Shown one piece after another: positions 57,423 through 64,000 of a stretch of DNA of 64,000 nt. Every line of letters begins with the position of its first letter. Positions within the stretch are counted from its first letter, which is position 1. The notes beneath the pieces were generated by a model, which saw only the letters and a program-made list of their open reading frames with translations, had not been told where the DNA came from and made no database searches. Source of the DNA: Pseudomonadota bacterium (GTDB taxonomy: Bacteria > Pseudomonadota > Gammaproteobacteria > Steroidobacterales > Steroidobacteraceae); contig JAPLSH010000007.1 of NCBI GenBank assembly GCA_026398735.1, forward strand, positions 40,624 to 104,623, read 5' to 3'. Made by a program: the position numbers and the translations under genes.

Positions 57423-57785
57423 ATGTCCAATCGCCCACCCCGCAACTCATCACGCCGCCCGCAATCAGCCCAAGATGTGCTGAGTCGGGTCGCGCAGGGT
57501 ATGGCGCGCGTAGCCCTTACCCAAGGTGCAGCGCAAATAGAAGACTTGCGGCAGCGTTTGGTAGCGCAGCTGCCTGCAGAGCTGGCGGCGCACGTCAGCG
57601 CAGTGATCTGCAAACCTGCACAAGCGCCGGCCGCAGCTGAGCTGGTGGTGTTCGTGGATGCGGCCGCCTGGGCGGCCCGGCTCAAGCTGTTGCTGGCCGA
57701 AGTGCCGCCTGAACTAGCACCGCAGGTGCCCGCTGATGCAACGGTCAAGGTGAAGGTCATGCCCGGTGGCAGCGCTCGCCGCTGA
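57423..57785 (+). CDS. dciA: DciA-like replicative helicase loader (DUF721)
   Basis: Protein of 120 residues of the DUF721/DciA family. It has a basic N-terminus (SNRPPRNSSRRPQSAQDVLS) followed by a KH-like alpha/beta domain (LRQRLVAQLPAELAAHVSAV, then LVVFVDAAAWAARLKLLL). DciA loads DnaB in bacteria without DnaC. Genes of this family sit between lpxC and secA in Pseudomonas and Xanthomonas, which supports the call. It is divergent from the M23 gene, and its stop directly abuts the lpxC stop with no base between. Confidence 0.82.
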   Translation: MSNRPPRNSSRRPQSAQDVLSRVAQGMARVALTQGAAQIEDLRQRLVAQLPAELAAHVSAVICKPAQAPAAAELVVFVDAAAWAARLKLLLAEVPPELAPQVPADATVKVKVMPGGSARR

Positions 57786-58712
57786 TCAGCCGTTGGCGGC
57801 CTCGGGTAAGCTGCCTGGCTCCACATAGGAGATGGGCGCCTGCTCAGGCTTCTCGAAGATTACTTCCTGCCAAGCAGCCGGATCGTCGAGCAAAGCGCGC
57901 AGCAGCTTGTTGTTGAGTCCATGACCGGACTTGAAGCCCGAGAACTCACCGATGAGGCTATGCCCCAACAGATACAGGTCGCCGATGGAATCGAGGATCT
58001 TGTGTTTAACGAACTCGTCCTGCGACCGCAGGCCCTCTTCGTTGAGCACTCGCGACTCATCGAGCACGATGGCGTTGTCGAGGTTGCCACCTAGCGCCAG
58101 GTTGTGAGCGCGCAGAGTTTCTATGTCGCGCATGAACCCAAAAGTGCGTGCGCGGCTGACTTCCTTCAGGTAGCTGGTGGTCGAGAAATCCATCGTCGCT
58201 TGCTGCGAATGCAGCTTGAAGATCGGATGGTTGAACTCGATTTCAAAGTTGACGCGAAAGCCATCAAACGGCGTAAAGCGCGCCCACTTGTCACCGTCCC
58301 GCACTTCGATGGTCTTGAGCACGCGCACAAAGCGCTTGGGTGCGGCCAACTCGGCGATGCCTGCAGCCTGCAGCAGAAACACGAAGGGCCCGGCACTGCC
58401 ATCCATGATGGGCACTTCGGGCGCGTTGACTTCGACGATGGCGTTGTCGATACCCAAGCCGGCAAAAGCCGACAGCAGGTGCTCTACCGTAGAGACTCGA
58501 GCCTCGCCCTGCACGATGGTGGTACCCAACGTGGTCTCGCCAACGTTGGCTGCAAACGCACGCACTTCAGGGCTGCCGGGCAGATCGACACGGCGAAAAA
58601 TGATGCCGCTATCGGCAGGAGCCGGCTTCAAGGTCATGTAGATCTTGGTGCCGGTATGCAAGCCCACGCCAGTGGCGCGGATGCTGTTTTTTAGTGTGCG
58701 TTGACCAACCAT
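57786..58712 (-). CDS. lpxC: UDP-3-O-acyl-N-acetylglucosamine deacetylase LpxC
   Basis: Zinc deacetylase of 308 residues (E. coli has 305) carrying out the committed step of lipid A synthesis. Start [20 protein letters not shown], zinc ligand H78 in [17 protein letters not shown], zinc ligands in [18 protein letters not shown], and the acid/base His in [14 protein letters not shown]. It lies downstream of ftsZ on the same strand with a hairpin between. Confidence 0.98.
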   Translation of the reverse strand: MVGQRTLKNSIRATGVGLHTGTKIYMTLKPAPADSGIIFRRVDLPGSPEVRAFAANVGETTLGTTIVQGEARVSTVEHLLSAFAGLGIDNAIVEVNAPEVPIMDGSAGPFVFLLQAAGIAELAAPKRFVRVLKTIEVRDGDKWARFTPFDGFRVNFEIEFNHPIFKLHSQQATMDFSTTSYLKEVSRARTFGFMRDIETLRAHNLALGGNLDNAIVLDESRVLNEEGLRSQDEFVKHKILDSIGDLYLLGHSLIGEFSGFKSGHGLNNKLLRALLDDPAAWQEVIFEKPEQAPISYVEPGSLPEAANG

Positions 58713-58786
58713 GACAGCCGTAGCGGATATGCCGAAAAGGCTGGCTACCCTAACACACTGCGACCCAGAGCTTCAGCGCCAAACGC

Positions 58787-58808
58787 GGGGCGGCACAGAG
58801 GCCGCCCC
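58787..58808 (-). terminator. 8-bp GC hairpin between ftsZ and lpxC
   Basis: GGGGCGGC, loop ACAGAG, GCCGCCCC (plus-strand reading): a perfect 8-bp stem starting 17 bases after the ftsZ stop. It is followed on the minus strand by GCGTTTGG rather than a T run, so it may only attenuate transcription into lpxC. Confidence 0.45.
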
Positions 58809-58825
58809 ACTTTGAAGTACTGCGA

Positions 58826-60046
58826 TCAGTCAGCCTGACGACGCAGGAAGGCAGGGATGTCGAGCATGTCGTCTTTGTGTGATTCGACCTGCAGACCGTC
58901 ACCCACCGCACGACGCTGCATCCCCGAAGCCCGCCCGATCGCCGGCGCTTCGAAGTCGTCGTAGTTGGGCGCAGCCATGCGTGAGGGCGAGGCCACGGTG
59001 CGAACCGTGCGCAGCACCGGTGCCGGCGCTGCCACACCGCCACGCTGCGCCACCGCCTCGACGACCGGTGCCGCAGCACGCGGCGCCGCAGCGCGGTTGA
59101 GGCCAGTGGCAACCACAGTGACACGCAGCTCGTTGGTGAGCGACGGATCGATGACCGTACCCACCACCACGGTGGCGTCCTCGGAAGCGAACTGTTTGAC
59201 GATGTTGCCCACTTCCTGGAACTCGCCGATGGACAGATCCATGCCGGCGGTAACGTTGACCAGAATGCCGTGGGCACCGGCCAGATCGATGTTCTCCAGC
59301 AGCGGCGAGGACACAGCGGCCTCGGCGGCGATGCGGGCACGGCCCTCACCACGACCAATACCCGTACCCATCATCGCCATGCCGGTCTCGGCCATGACTG
59401 TGCGCACGTCAGCGAAGTCGACGTTGATGAGGCCCGGACGGGTGATCAGCTCGGCAATGCCCTGCACTGCGCCCTGCAACACCTGGTTGGCAGCGCCGAA
59501 GGCATCGAGCAGCGTGGTGTTACCACCCAACACGGTCAGCAGCTTCTGGTTCGGGATAGTAATGAGCGAGTCGACGTACTTGGACAGTTCGGCGACGCCA
59601 GCATCAGCAGCACGGGCGCGCTTGGGTCCTTCCATGTCGAAGGGGCGCGTAACCACGGCGACGGTGAGGATGCCGAGTTCTTTGGCAACCTGCGCAACGA
59701 TGGGTGCTGCACCGGTACCGGTGCCACCACCCATGCCGGCAGCGATGAACAGCATGTCGCTGCCTTCGATCAGCTCGGCGATGCGATCACGGTCCTCTTG
59801 GGCAGCTGCTTTGCCGGTTTCGGGGTTGGCGCCAGCGCCCAGACCCTTGGTGATTTCGGCGCCAATCTGCAGCAGGGTTTTGACCTGGGAATGTTTGAGC
59901 GCTTGGGCGTCTGTGTTGACGCACATGAAGTCCACGCCATCGATACCGGTGCTGGCCATGTGAGCGACGGCATTGCCGCCACCACCGCCAACGCCGATGA
60001 CCTTGATGACGGCATTTTGACTATAGGCATCCATCATTTCGAACAT
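58826..60046 (-). CDS. ftsZ: cell division GTPase FtsZ
   Basis: Tubulin-like GTPase of 406 residues that forms the division ring. [17 protein letters not shown] starts the nucleotide site, the tubulin signature is [12 protein letters not shown], and FDMEGPKR and [11 protein letters not shown] follow. After an Ala/Pro/Arg-rich linker (about 320-385) the C-terminal peptide [11 protein letters not shown] binds FtsA and other partners. GAGGAG lies eight bases before ATG 60046. It follows ftsA with a 41-base gap. Confidence 0.98.
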   Translation of the reverse strand: MFEMMDAYSQNAVIKVIGVGGGGGNAVAHMASTGIDGVDFMCVNTDAQALKHSQVKTLLQIGAEITKGLGAGANPETGKAAAQEDRDRIAELIEGSDMLFIAAGMGGGTGTGAAPIVAQVAKELGILTVAVVTRPFDMEGPKRARAADAGVAELSKYVDSLITIPNQKLLTVLGGNTTLLDAFGAANQVLQGAVQGIAELITRPGLINVDFADVRTVMAETGMAMMGTGIGRGEGRARIAAEAAVSSPLLENIDLAGAHGILVNVTAGMDLSIGEFQEVGNIVKQFASEDATVVVGTVIDPSLTNELRVTVVATGLNRAAAPRAAAPVVEAVAQRGGVAAPAPVLRTVRTVASPSRMAAPNYDDFEAPAIGRASGMQRRAVGDGLQVESHKDDMLDIPAFLRRQAD

Positions 60047-60087
60047 GTGCGCGACTCCTCAAGGTGTACGGTAAAAATAAAACAGAT

Positions 60088-61314
60088 TCACGATTTGAAC
60101 CAGCCTTTCATGCGTTCAGAAATGCTGGTGAACGAAGAACGTCTGCGACCGGCGCGCTGACTCATCAAGTAGTCACGCCCGTACAGCAACAAACCCACTC
60201 CAGTGGCATGCATCGGGTCTTGGATGAACTCCACAGAACCCTTGCCAAGCTGCGGCACGCCTAATCTCACGGGCATGTGAAAGATTTCTTCTGCAAGGTC
60301 AATTGCCCCTTGCATCTTCGAGCTGCCGCCAGTAAGCACGATGCCCGCTGCCACCAATTCCTCGAAGCCGCTGCGCCGCAGTTCATCGCGGATCAGCACA
60401 AACAATTCTTCGTAGCGCTTCTCGACCACCTCGGCCAAGGTCTGCCGGGCCAGCCGGCGCGCAGGTCTATCGCCGACGCTAGGCACTTCGATGCTCTCGT
60501 CAGCGCCAGCCAGCTGCGCCAGTGCGCAGGCATGGCGGATTTTGATGTCGTCTGCGTACTGCGTGGGCGTGCGCAAAGTGACCGCGATATCGTTGGTCAC
60601 CGTGTCGCCGGCCAACGGGATGACCGCGGTGTGACGGATCGCGCCGCCATGAAACACCGCCAGATCAGTCGTGCCGCCGCCGATGTCGACCAAGCACACA
60701 CCCAAGTCTTTTTCGTCCTCAGTCAGCACGGCGTAGCTTGATGCCAGCTGCTCCAGCACGACGTCATCGACGGTCAGGCCGCAACGCTGCACACACTTGA
60801 CGATGTTTTGGGCAGCACTTTCAGCACCGGTCACGATGTGCACGCGTGCTTCTAGCCGCACACCAGCCATGCCAATGGGATCGCGGATGCCTTCCTGGCC
60901 ATCAATCACGAACTCCTGCGGCAGTACGTGCAGGATTTTTTGATCAGCGGGAATGGCCAGCGCCTTGGCGGCGTCCATCACATTGGCCACGTCCTCGGCA
61001 GTCACCTCGCGATCGAGGATCTTGACCATGCCGTGGGAGTTGAGGCTGCGGATATGGCTGCCGGCAATACCAGCAAAGACCGTGCTGATGTTGCAGTCGG
61101 CCATCAACTCGGCCTCCTCTACAGCACGCTGTATGGACGACACGGTGGATTCGATATTGACCACCACACCGCGCTTTAAGCCGCGTGACGGATGCGAACC
61201 GCGTCCGATGACCTCAATGGTGCCGTCGGGGTGCAGTTCACCGACCAGCGCCACCACTTTAGAGGTGCCGATGTCCAGACCCACGATCAATTCGCGGTCA
61301 TCTCGTCTAGCCAT
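60088..61314 (-). CDS. ftsA: cell division actin-like ATPase FtsA
   Basis: Actin-fold protein of 408 residues tethering FtsZ to the membrane. ELIVGLDIGTSKVVALVGE is the phosphate-1 motif, CLVDIGGGTTDLAVF phosphate-2 and AGIVLTGGSSKMQG the adenosine motif. The C-terminal SFTSISERMKGWFKS is the amphipathic membrane helix. ATG 61314 (MARRDDREL) is chosen; it overlaps the last eight bases of ftsQ. Confidence 0.97.
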   Translation of the reverse strand: MARRDDRELIVGLDIGTSKVVALVGELHPDGTIEVIGRGSHPSRGLKRGVVVNIESTVSSIQRAVEEAELMADCNISTVFAGIAGSHIRSLNSHGMVKILDREVTAEDVANVMDAAKALAIPADQKILHVLPQEFVIDGQEGIRDPIGMAGVRLEARVHIVTGAESAAQNIVKCVQRCGLTVDDVVLEQLASSYAVLTEDEKDLGVCLVDIGGGTTDLAVFHGGAIRHTAVIPLAGDTVTNDIAVTLRTPTQYADDIKIRHACALAQLAGADESIEVPSVGDRPARRLARQTLAEVVEKRYEELFVLIRDELRRSGFEELVAAGIVLTGGSSKMQGAIDLAEEIFHMPVRLGVPQLGKGSVEFIQDPMHATGVGLLLYGRDYLMSQRAGRRRSSFTSISERMKGWFKS

Positions 61315-62113
61315 TGTTGCGCGACTCCTTGGCGATGCGACGACCGACGGCAAAACCGTTGGCGTAACGCAGGTCCACATAAGTAATGCCGGACACGTCG
61401 GTCGCGAGGATGCGCGAACCAGCCGTCATGAATCTTTCAAAGCGTGTATCAATCTGACGCTGGCCCAGACGCAGCACTACGCCGCTATCGAGCGTCATCT
61501 GCCAGGCGCCGCGACCATCCATAGACACACCAACCAGACGCAGACCGATACCGGCCAGACGCCCTTGAGCATCGAGGAAGCGCCGTGTGACAGCCGACTC
61601 GGATCCGGGTGGCCCGGACAGTTGCGCCAACTCCGGCGGTATATGCGAGAGGCCATGCACGAATACTTCGCCGCGGGCATTGAGCAAGCCGTTTTCGCCC
61701 CAGCGTGCCACCGGCACTTGTTCGGTGAAGTGCACTTCCAGCCCAGTTGGCCAGCTGCGGCCCACCGTGACCGAATCAACCCAGGGGATTTCGCGCACTG
61801 CCTGCTGTACGCGAGCCAAATCAACGCCCACCAAACCCTCGTTGCGACTGATCAGACGCACAGCTTTTTCAACCTGCAGTGCGGAGACGCGTTCAAAGGG
61901 GCCGGCGACGCGCACTTCCTTGATGTTAAGATCGAGCGCAGCGCGCACACCAATCACCGCAGCCAATGCCACCAGCACCACCACGGCCGTGCGTGTCCAA
62001 CCACGCCACTGCAATTGCGGCAGCGACGGCAATGAGGGCAAACGCCAGCTAAGACCCTGTGTCAGCGGACGCCGACGGGCACGATTGCGACGCTTGCCAC
62101 CAAATCCAATCAC
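61307..62113 (-). CDS. ftsQ: cell division protein FtsQ
   Basis: Bitopic inner-membrane divisome protein of 268 residues. Basic cytoplasmic N-terminus (KRRNRARRRP), one membrane helix at about 38-56 (TAVVVLVALAAVIGVRAAL), then the periplasmic POTRA domain (IKEVRVAGPFERVSALQVEK) and FtsQ domain (DSVTVGRSWPTGLEVHFTEQ, PVARWGENGLLNARGEVF). The start is GTG 62113 overlapping the ddlB stop (GTGA); a longer frame inside ddlB is rejected. Confidence 0.95.
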   Translation of the reverse strand: MIGFGGKRRNRARRRPLTQGLSWRLPSLPSLPQLQWRGWTRTAVVVLVALAAVIGVRAALDLNIKEVRVAGPFERVSALQVEKAVRLISRNEGLVGVDLARVQQAVREIPWVDSVTVGRSWPTGLEVHFTEQVPVARWGENGLLNARGEVFVHGLSHIPPELAQLSGPPGSESAVTRRFLDAQGRLAGIGLRLVGVSMDGRGAWQMTLDSGVVLRLGQRQIDTRFERFMTAGSRILATDVSGITYVDLRYANGFAVGRRIAKESRNNG

Positions 62114-63090
62114 GCTGCTGCTCCCTCGCGGGCACGCCGCACGAAGCTGGTTTCCAGCACCTGCCAGCACAATTCGGCAAAGTCCATGCCGGCAGCACGT
62201 GCGGCCATCGGCACCAGACTGTGATCGGTCATGCCAGGTACGGTGTTGACCTCCAGCAGCATTGAACGGCCTGCCTGATCGGCCATGAAATCAACGCGGC
62301 CCCAACCCTCGGCGCCGATGGCATCGAATGCCGCCAACGCCAAACTAGCCATGTGGGCTTCGGCAGGCGCCGACAGGCCCGACGGGCAGTGATAGCGGGT
62401 GTCATCGCGAAGGTACTTGGCTTCGTAGTCGTAAAAGGCGCGTGCGGTTTCAATGCGAATGGCTGGCAGGGCGCGACGATGTAACACAGCAACGGTGTAC
62501 TCAGCCCCTGTCACCCAAGGCTCGGCGAACACCACACGATCCACCGCAATAGCCTGTTCGAAAGCGGCCTGCATCTGACCGGCTTCATCTACGCGACTCA
62601 TGCCGACACTGGAGCCCTGCGTGGCCGGCTTGACGATCAGCGGCAAACCAAAGCGCTCCACTGCGATCTGACAATCGGCTGCACTGCGCAGTACGACCAT
62701 ATCGGGTGTGGGCACACCTACCGCGGAGGCCAAGCGCTTGCTGCGCAGCTTGTCCATGCCAACAGCAGAGCCGAGCACACCGCTACCGGTGTAAGGGATG
62801 CCCAGCATCTCCAATGCGCCCTGCAGCGTGCCGTCCTCACCGCCGGGGCCATGCAAAGCAATCCAGACACGCTCAATACCGCGGTCGCACAGCTGTTGCA
62901 GCGGCGTGTCGCGCGGATCAAAGGCCTGCGCATCGACGCCACGCGCTTGCAGCGCCTGCAGCACTGCGGCACCAGACTTGAGCGATACCTCACGCTCGGG
63001 TGAGTTGCCGCCCAGCAGCACAGCCACCTTGCCAAACTCTGCAGCAGCGGTAATGCGCCGCAGGCGCGAAGGATCATGGGTCAGATTCAT
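62110..63090 (-). CDS. ddlB: D-alanine--D-alanine ligase
   Basis: ATP-grasp ligase of 326 residues making the D-Ala-D-Ala of peptidoglycan. VAVLLGGNSPEREVSLKSG begins the fold; IALHGPGGEDGTLQGALE, YTGSGVLGSAVGMDK and LIVKPATQGSSVGMSRV form the ATP site, and VDFMADQ with LLEVNTVPGMTDHSLVP gives the metal and product residues. Four-base overlaps (ATGA with murB, GTGA with ftsQ) on both sides indicate translational coupling. Confidence 0.97.
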   Translation of the reverse strand: MNLTHDPSRLRRITAAAEFGKVAVLLGGNSPEREVSLKSGAAVLQALQARGVDAQAFDPRDTPLQQLCDRGIERVWIALHGPGGEDGTLQGALEMLGIPYTGSGVLGSAVGMDKLRSKRLASAVGVPTPDMVVLRSAADCQIAVERFGLPLIVKPATQGSSVGMSRVDEAGQMQAAFEQAIAVDRVVFAEPWVTGAEYTVAVLHRRALPAIRIETARAFYDYEAKYLRDDTRYHCPSGLSAPAEAHMASLALAAFDAIGAEGWGRVDFMADQAGRSMLLEVNTVPGMTDHSLVPMAARAAGMDFAELCWQVLETSFVRRAREGAAA

Positions 63091-63986
63091 GCGGCTTCTC
63101 CGACGATGCGCACTTCGGGCGTCAACGTGCAGCCTTGGGTGCGCGCGACTTCTCGCTGCACATGCGCCATCAGCTGCTCGATGTCGCGGGCTGTGGCATC
63201 GCCCGTATTGAGGATGAAATTGGCGTGTTTGCGAGACACCTCAGCGCCGCCGATGCGACAGCCTTTGAGTCCCGCGGATTCAATGAGTCGCGCAGCGTGA
63301 TCACCGGGCGGGTTGGTGAACACCGAGCCGCAGCTCCACTCACCGATGGGTTGCGTCTGACGGCGGCGCTCTAGCAACTCACGCATGGCGCCGGCATCAC
63401 TGCGTGCAGCAAACCGCAAGGTGGCAGACAGGAAGCGCTCGCCTGATCGGGCGGCATCGAGCGGCTCCACATGGCGATAGCCGACACGAAACGCGTCGGG
63501 CTCGCGGCTATGCACGCCACCGAGCTCATCTAGCGTCTCGACACAGACCACGTGCTGCCAAGTGTCGCCGCCAAACGCACCTGCGTTCATTGCCAATGCG
63601 CCGCCCAGTGTGCCGGGAATGCCTGCAAACCAACCGGCCGGACCCAGGTCCCAACGCCCGCACTGACGCGCAATGCGCGCACAGGGCACGCCGGCTTCGA
63701 CATACACATCACAGTCACCGCGCTGTTCAATGGTGCCCAGCGCAGACTGCGTTGACACCACCACCCCACGGATACCGCCATCACGCACCAGCAGGTTGCT
63801 ACCCAGGCCGATCCACAGCAGCGGTGTGCCGCCAGGCAAGCTGCACAGAAAGTCGAGCAGTTGCTGACGATCTGTCGGCTCAAACCAAACATCAGCCGGA
63901 CCACCCACATGCCATGAGGTATGCCGCGACAACGGCTCGTCGCGACGCACCTGGGATTCGAAGCGGGGATCGATAGCCAAGCTCAT
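63087..63986 (-). CDS. murB: UDP-N-acetylenolpyruvoylglucosamine reductase MurB
   Basis: FAD-dependent reductase of 299 residues forming UDP-MurNAc. N-terminal LSRHTSWHVGGPADVWFEP, FAD site WIGLGSNLLVRDGGIRGVVV, FAGIPGTLGGALAMNAGAFG, the proton-donor Ser in CGSVFTNPPGDHAARLIE and KHANFILNTGDATA. This is the type I layout with YRHVE-type loop sequence. It overlaps ddlB by four bases, and its own start overlaps the stop of the gene entering from the right edge. Confidence 0.97.
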   Translation of the reverse strand: MSLAIDPRFESQVRRDEPLSRHTSWHVGGPADVWFEPTDRQQLLDFLCSLPGGTPLLWIGLGSNLLVRDGGIRGVVVSTQSALGTIEQRGDCDVYVEAGVPCARIARQCGRWDLGPAGWFAGIPGTLGGALAMNAGAFGGDTWQHVVCVETLDELGGVHSREPDAFRVGYRHVEPLDAARSGERFLSATLRFAARSDAGAMRELLERRRQTQPIGEWSCGSVFTNPPGDHAARLIESAGLKGCRIGGAEVSRKHANFILNTGDATARDIEQLMAHVQREVARTQGCTLTPEVRIVGEAA

Positions 63987-64000
63987 GGCACACCCAGGGC
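63983..64000 (-). CDS. murC: last codons of an upstream gene, probably murC
   Basis: Reading leftward from the window edge, five codons (Ala-Leu-Gly-Val-Pro) are followed by TGA that overlaps the murB ATG (ATGA). The spacing fits the murC-murB-ddlB-ftsQ order of related bacteria. Identity is inferred from gene order only. Confidence 0.35.
   Translation of the reverse strand, partial: ALGVP

Noticed and set aside
57786..63090. Long plus-strand frames opposite lpxC, ftsZ and ftsA
   Set aside because: They are antisense to well-defined essential genes and show no recognisable protein features.

Overview
The window reads as chromosomal DNA of a GC-rich gammaproteobacterium close to the Xanthomonadales/Nevskiales/Steroidobacterales. 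The evidence is the gene order murB-ddlB-ftsQ-ftsA-ftsZ-lpxC followed by dciA, an M23 peptidase and secA; the order pilS-pilR-pilA-pilB-pilC-pilD-coaE-zapD-yacG; and several large Xanthomonas/Caulobacter-type TonB-dependent receptors next to secreted hydrolases. The taxonomic placement is inference from gene order and protein style.

Layout. 1-3.2 kb: end-truncated ATP:ADP-antiporter-like MFS protein, glycine-zipper protein, PhzF-like isomerase, and a HigB/HigA-type toxin-antitoxin pair lying between two copies of a 22-bp direct repeat. 3.3-7.7 kb: mutS and a PQQ/haem dehydrogenase. 7.9-13.1 kb: an overlapping operon of TonB receptor, beta-propeller phytase and PhoX-like phosphatase, which looks like an organic-phosphate (phytate) scavenging unit. 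13.2-21 kb: sapC-like gene, aspS, RIO kinase, a large TonB receptor, DUF502 and FmdB. 21-31 kb: housekeeping genes clpB, ZIP transporter, pgeF, rluD, bamD, nadE, sucD, sucC. SucD carries a roughly 98-residue Lys/Ala histone-H1-like tail. 31.4-40.8 kb: type IV pilus regulation and assembly (pilSR, pilA with a sigma-54 promoter, pilBCD), then coaE, zapD and a 59-codon yacG. 40.7-47.7 kb: two divergent S9 peptidases whose starts overlap, a second PQQ/haem alcohol dehydrogenase and an unknown small protein. 47.7-50.4 kb: mutT, then a palindrome-headed SPFH/ribbon-helix-helix pair and a Sel1-like/2OG-Fe(II) oxygenase. 50.5-53.6 kb: third TonB receptor. 53.7-64 kb: secA and the division/cell-wall (dcw) cluster.

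How the parts fit. The dcw run, read right to left, makes peptidoglycan precursors (murB, ddlB), the divisome (ftsQ, ftsA, ftsZ) and lipid A (lpxC), with 4-nt or 8-nt start/stop overlaps as far as ftsA. PilS/PilR should switch on pilA through the sigma-54 promoter, while pilB/pilC/pilD supply extension ATPase, platform and prepilin peptidase. TonB receptors, S9 peptidases, phytase, PhoX and two quinohaemoproteins point to a life on polymers, organic phosphate and alcohols taken from outside.

No rRNA, tRNA, CRISPR array, insertion sequence or phage was seen. No gene-free stretch exceeds 300 bases. The largest are 35029-35267 (239 bases: pilA terminator and pilB leader), 7731-7922 (192 bases: divergent promoter region with no motif I could name), 34371-34554 (pilA promoter region) and 31224-31376 (between divergent sucC and pilS; nothing recognised).
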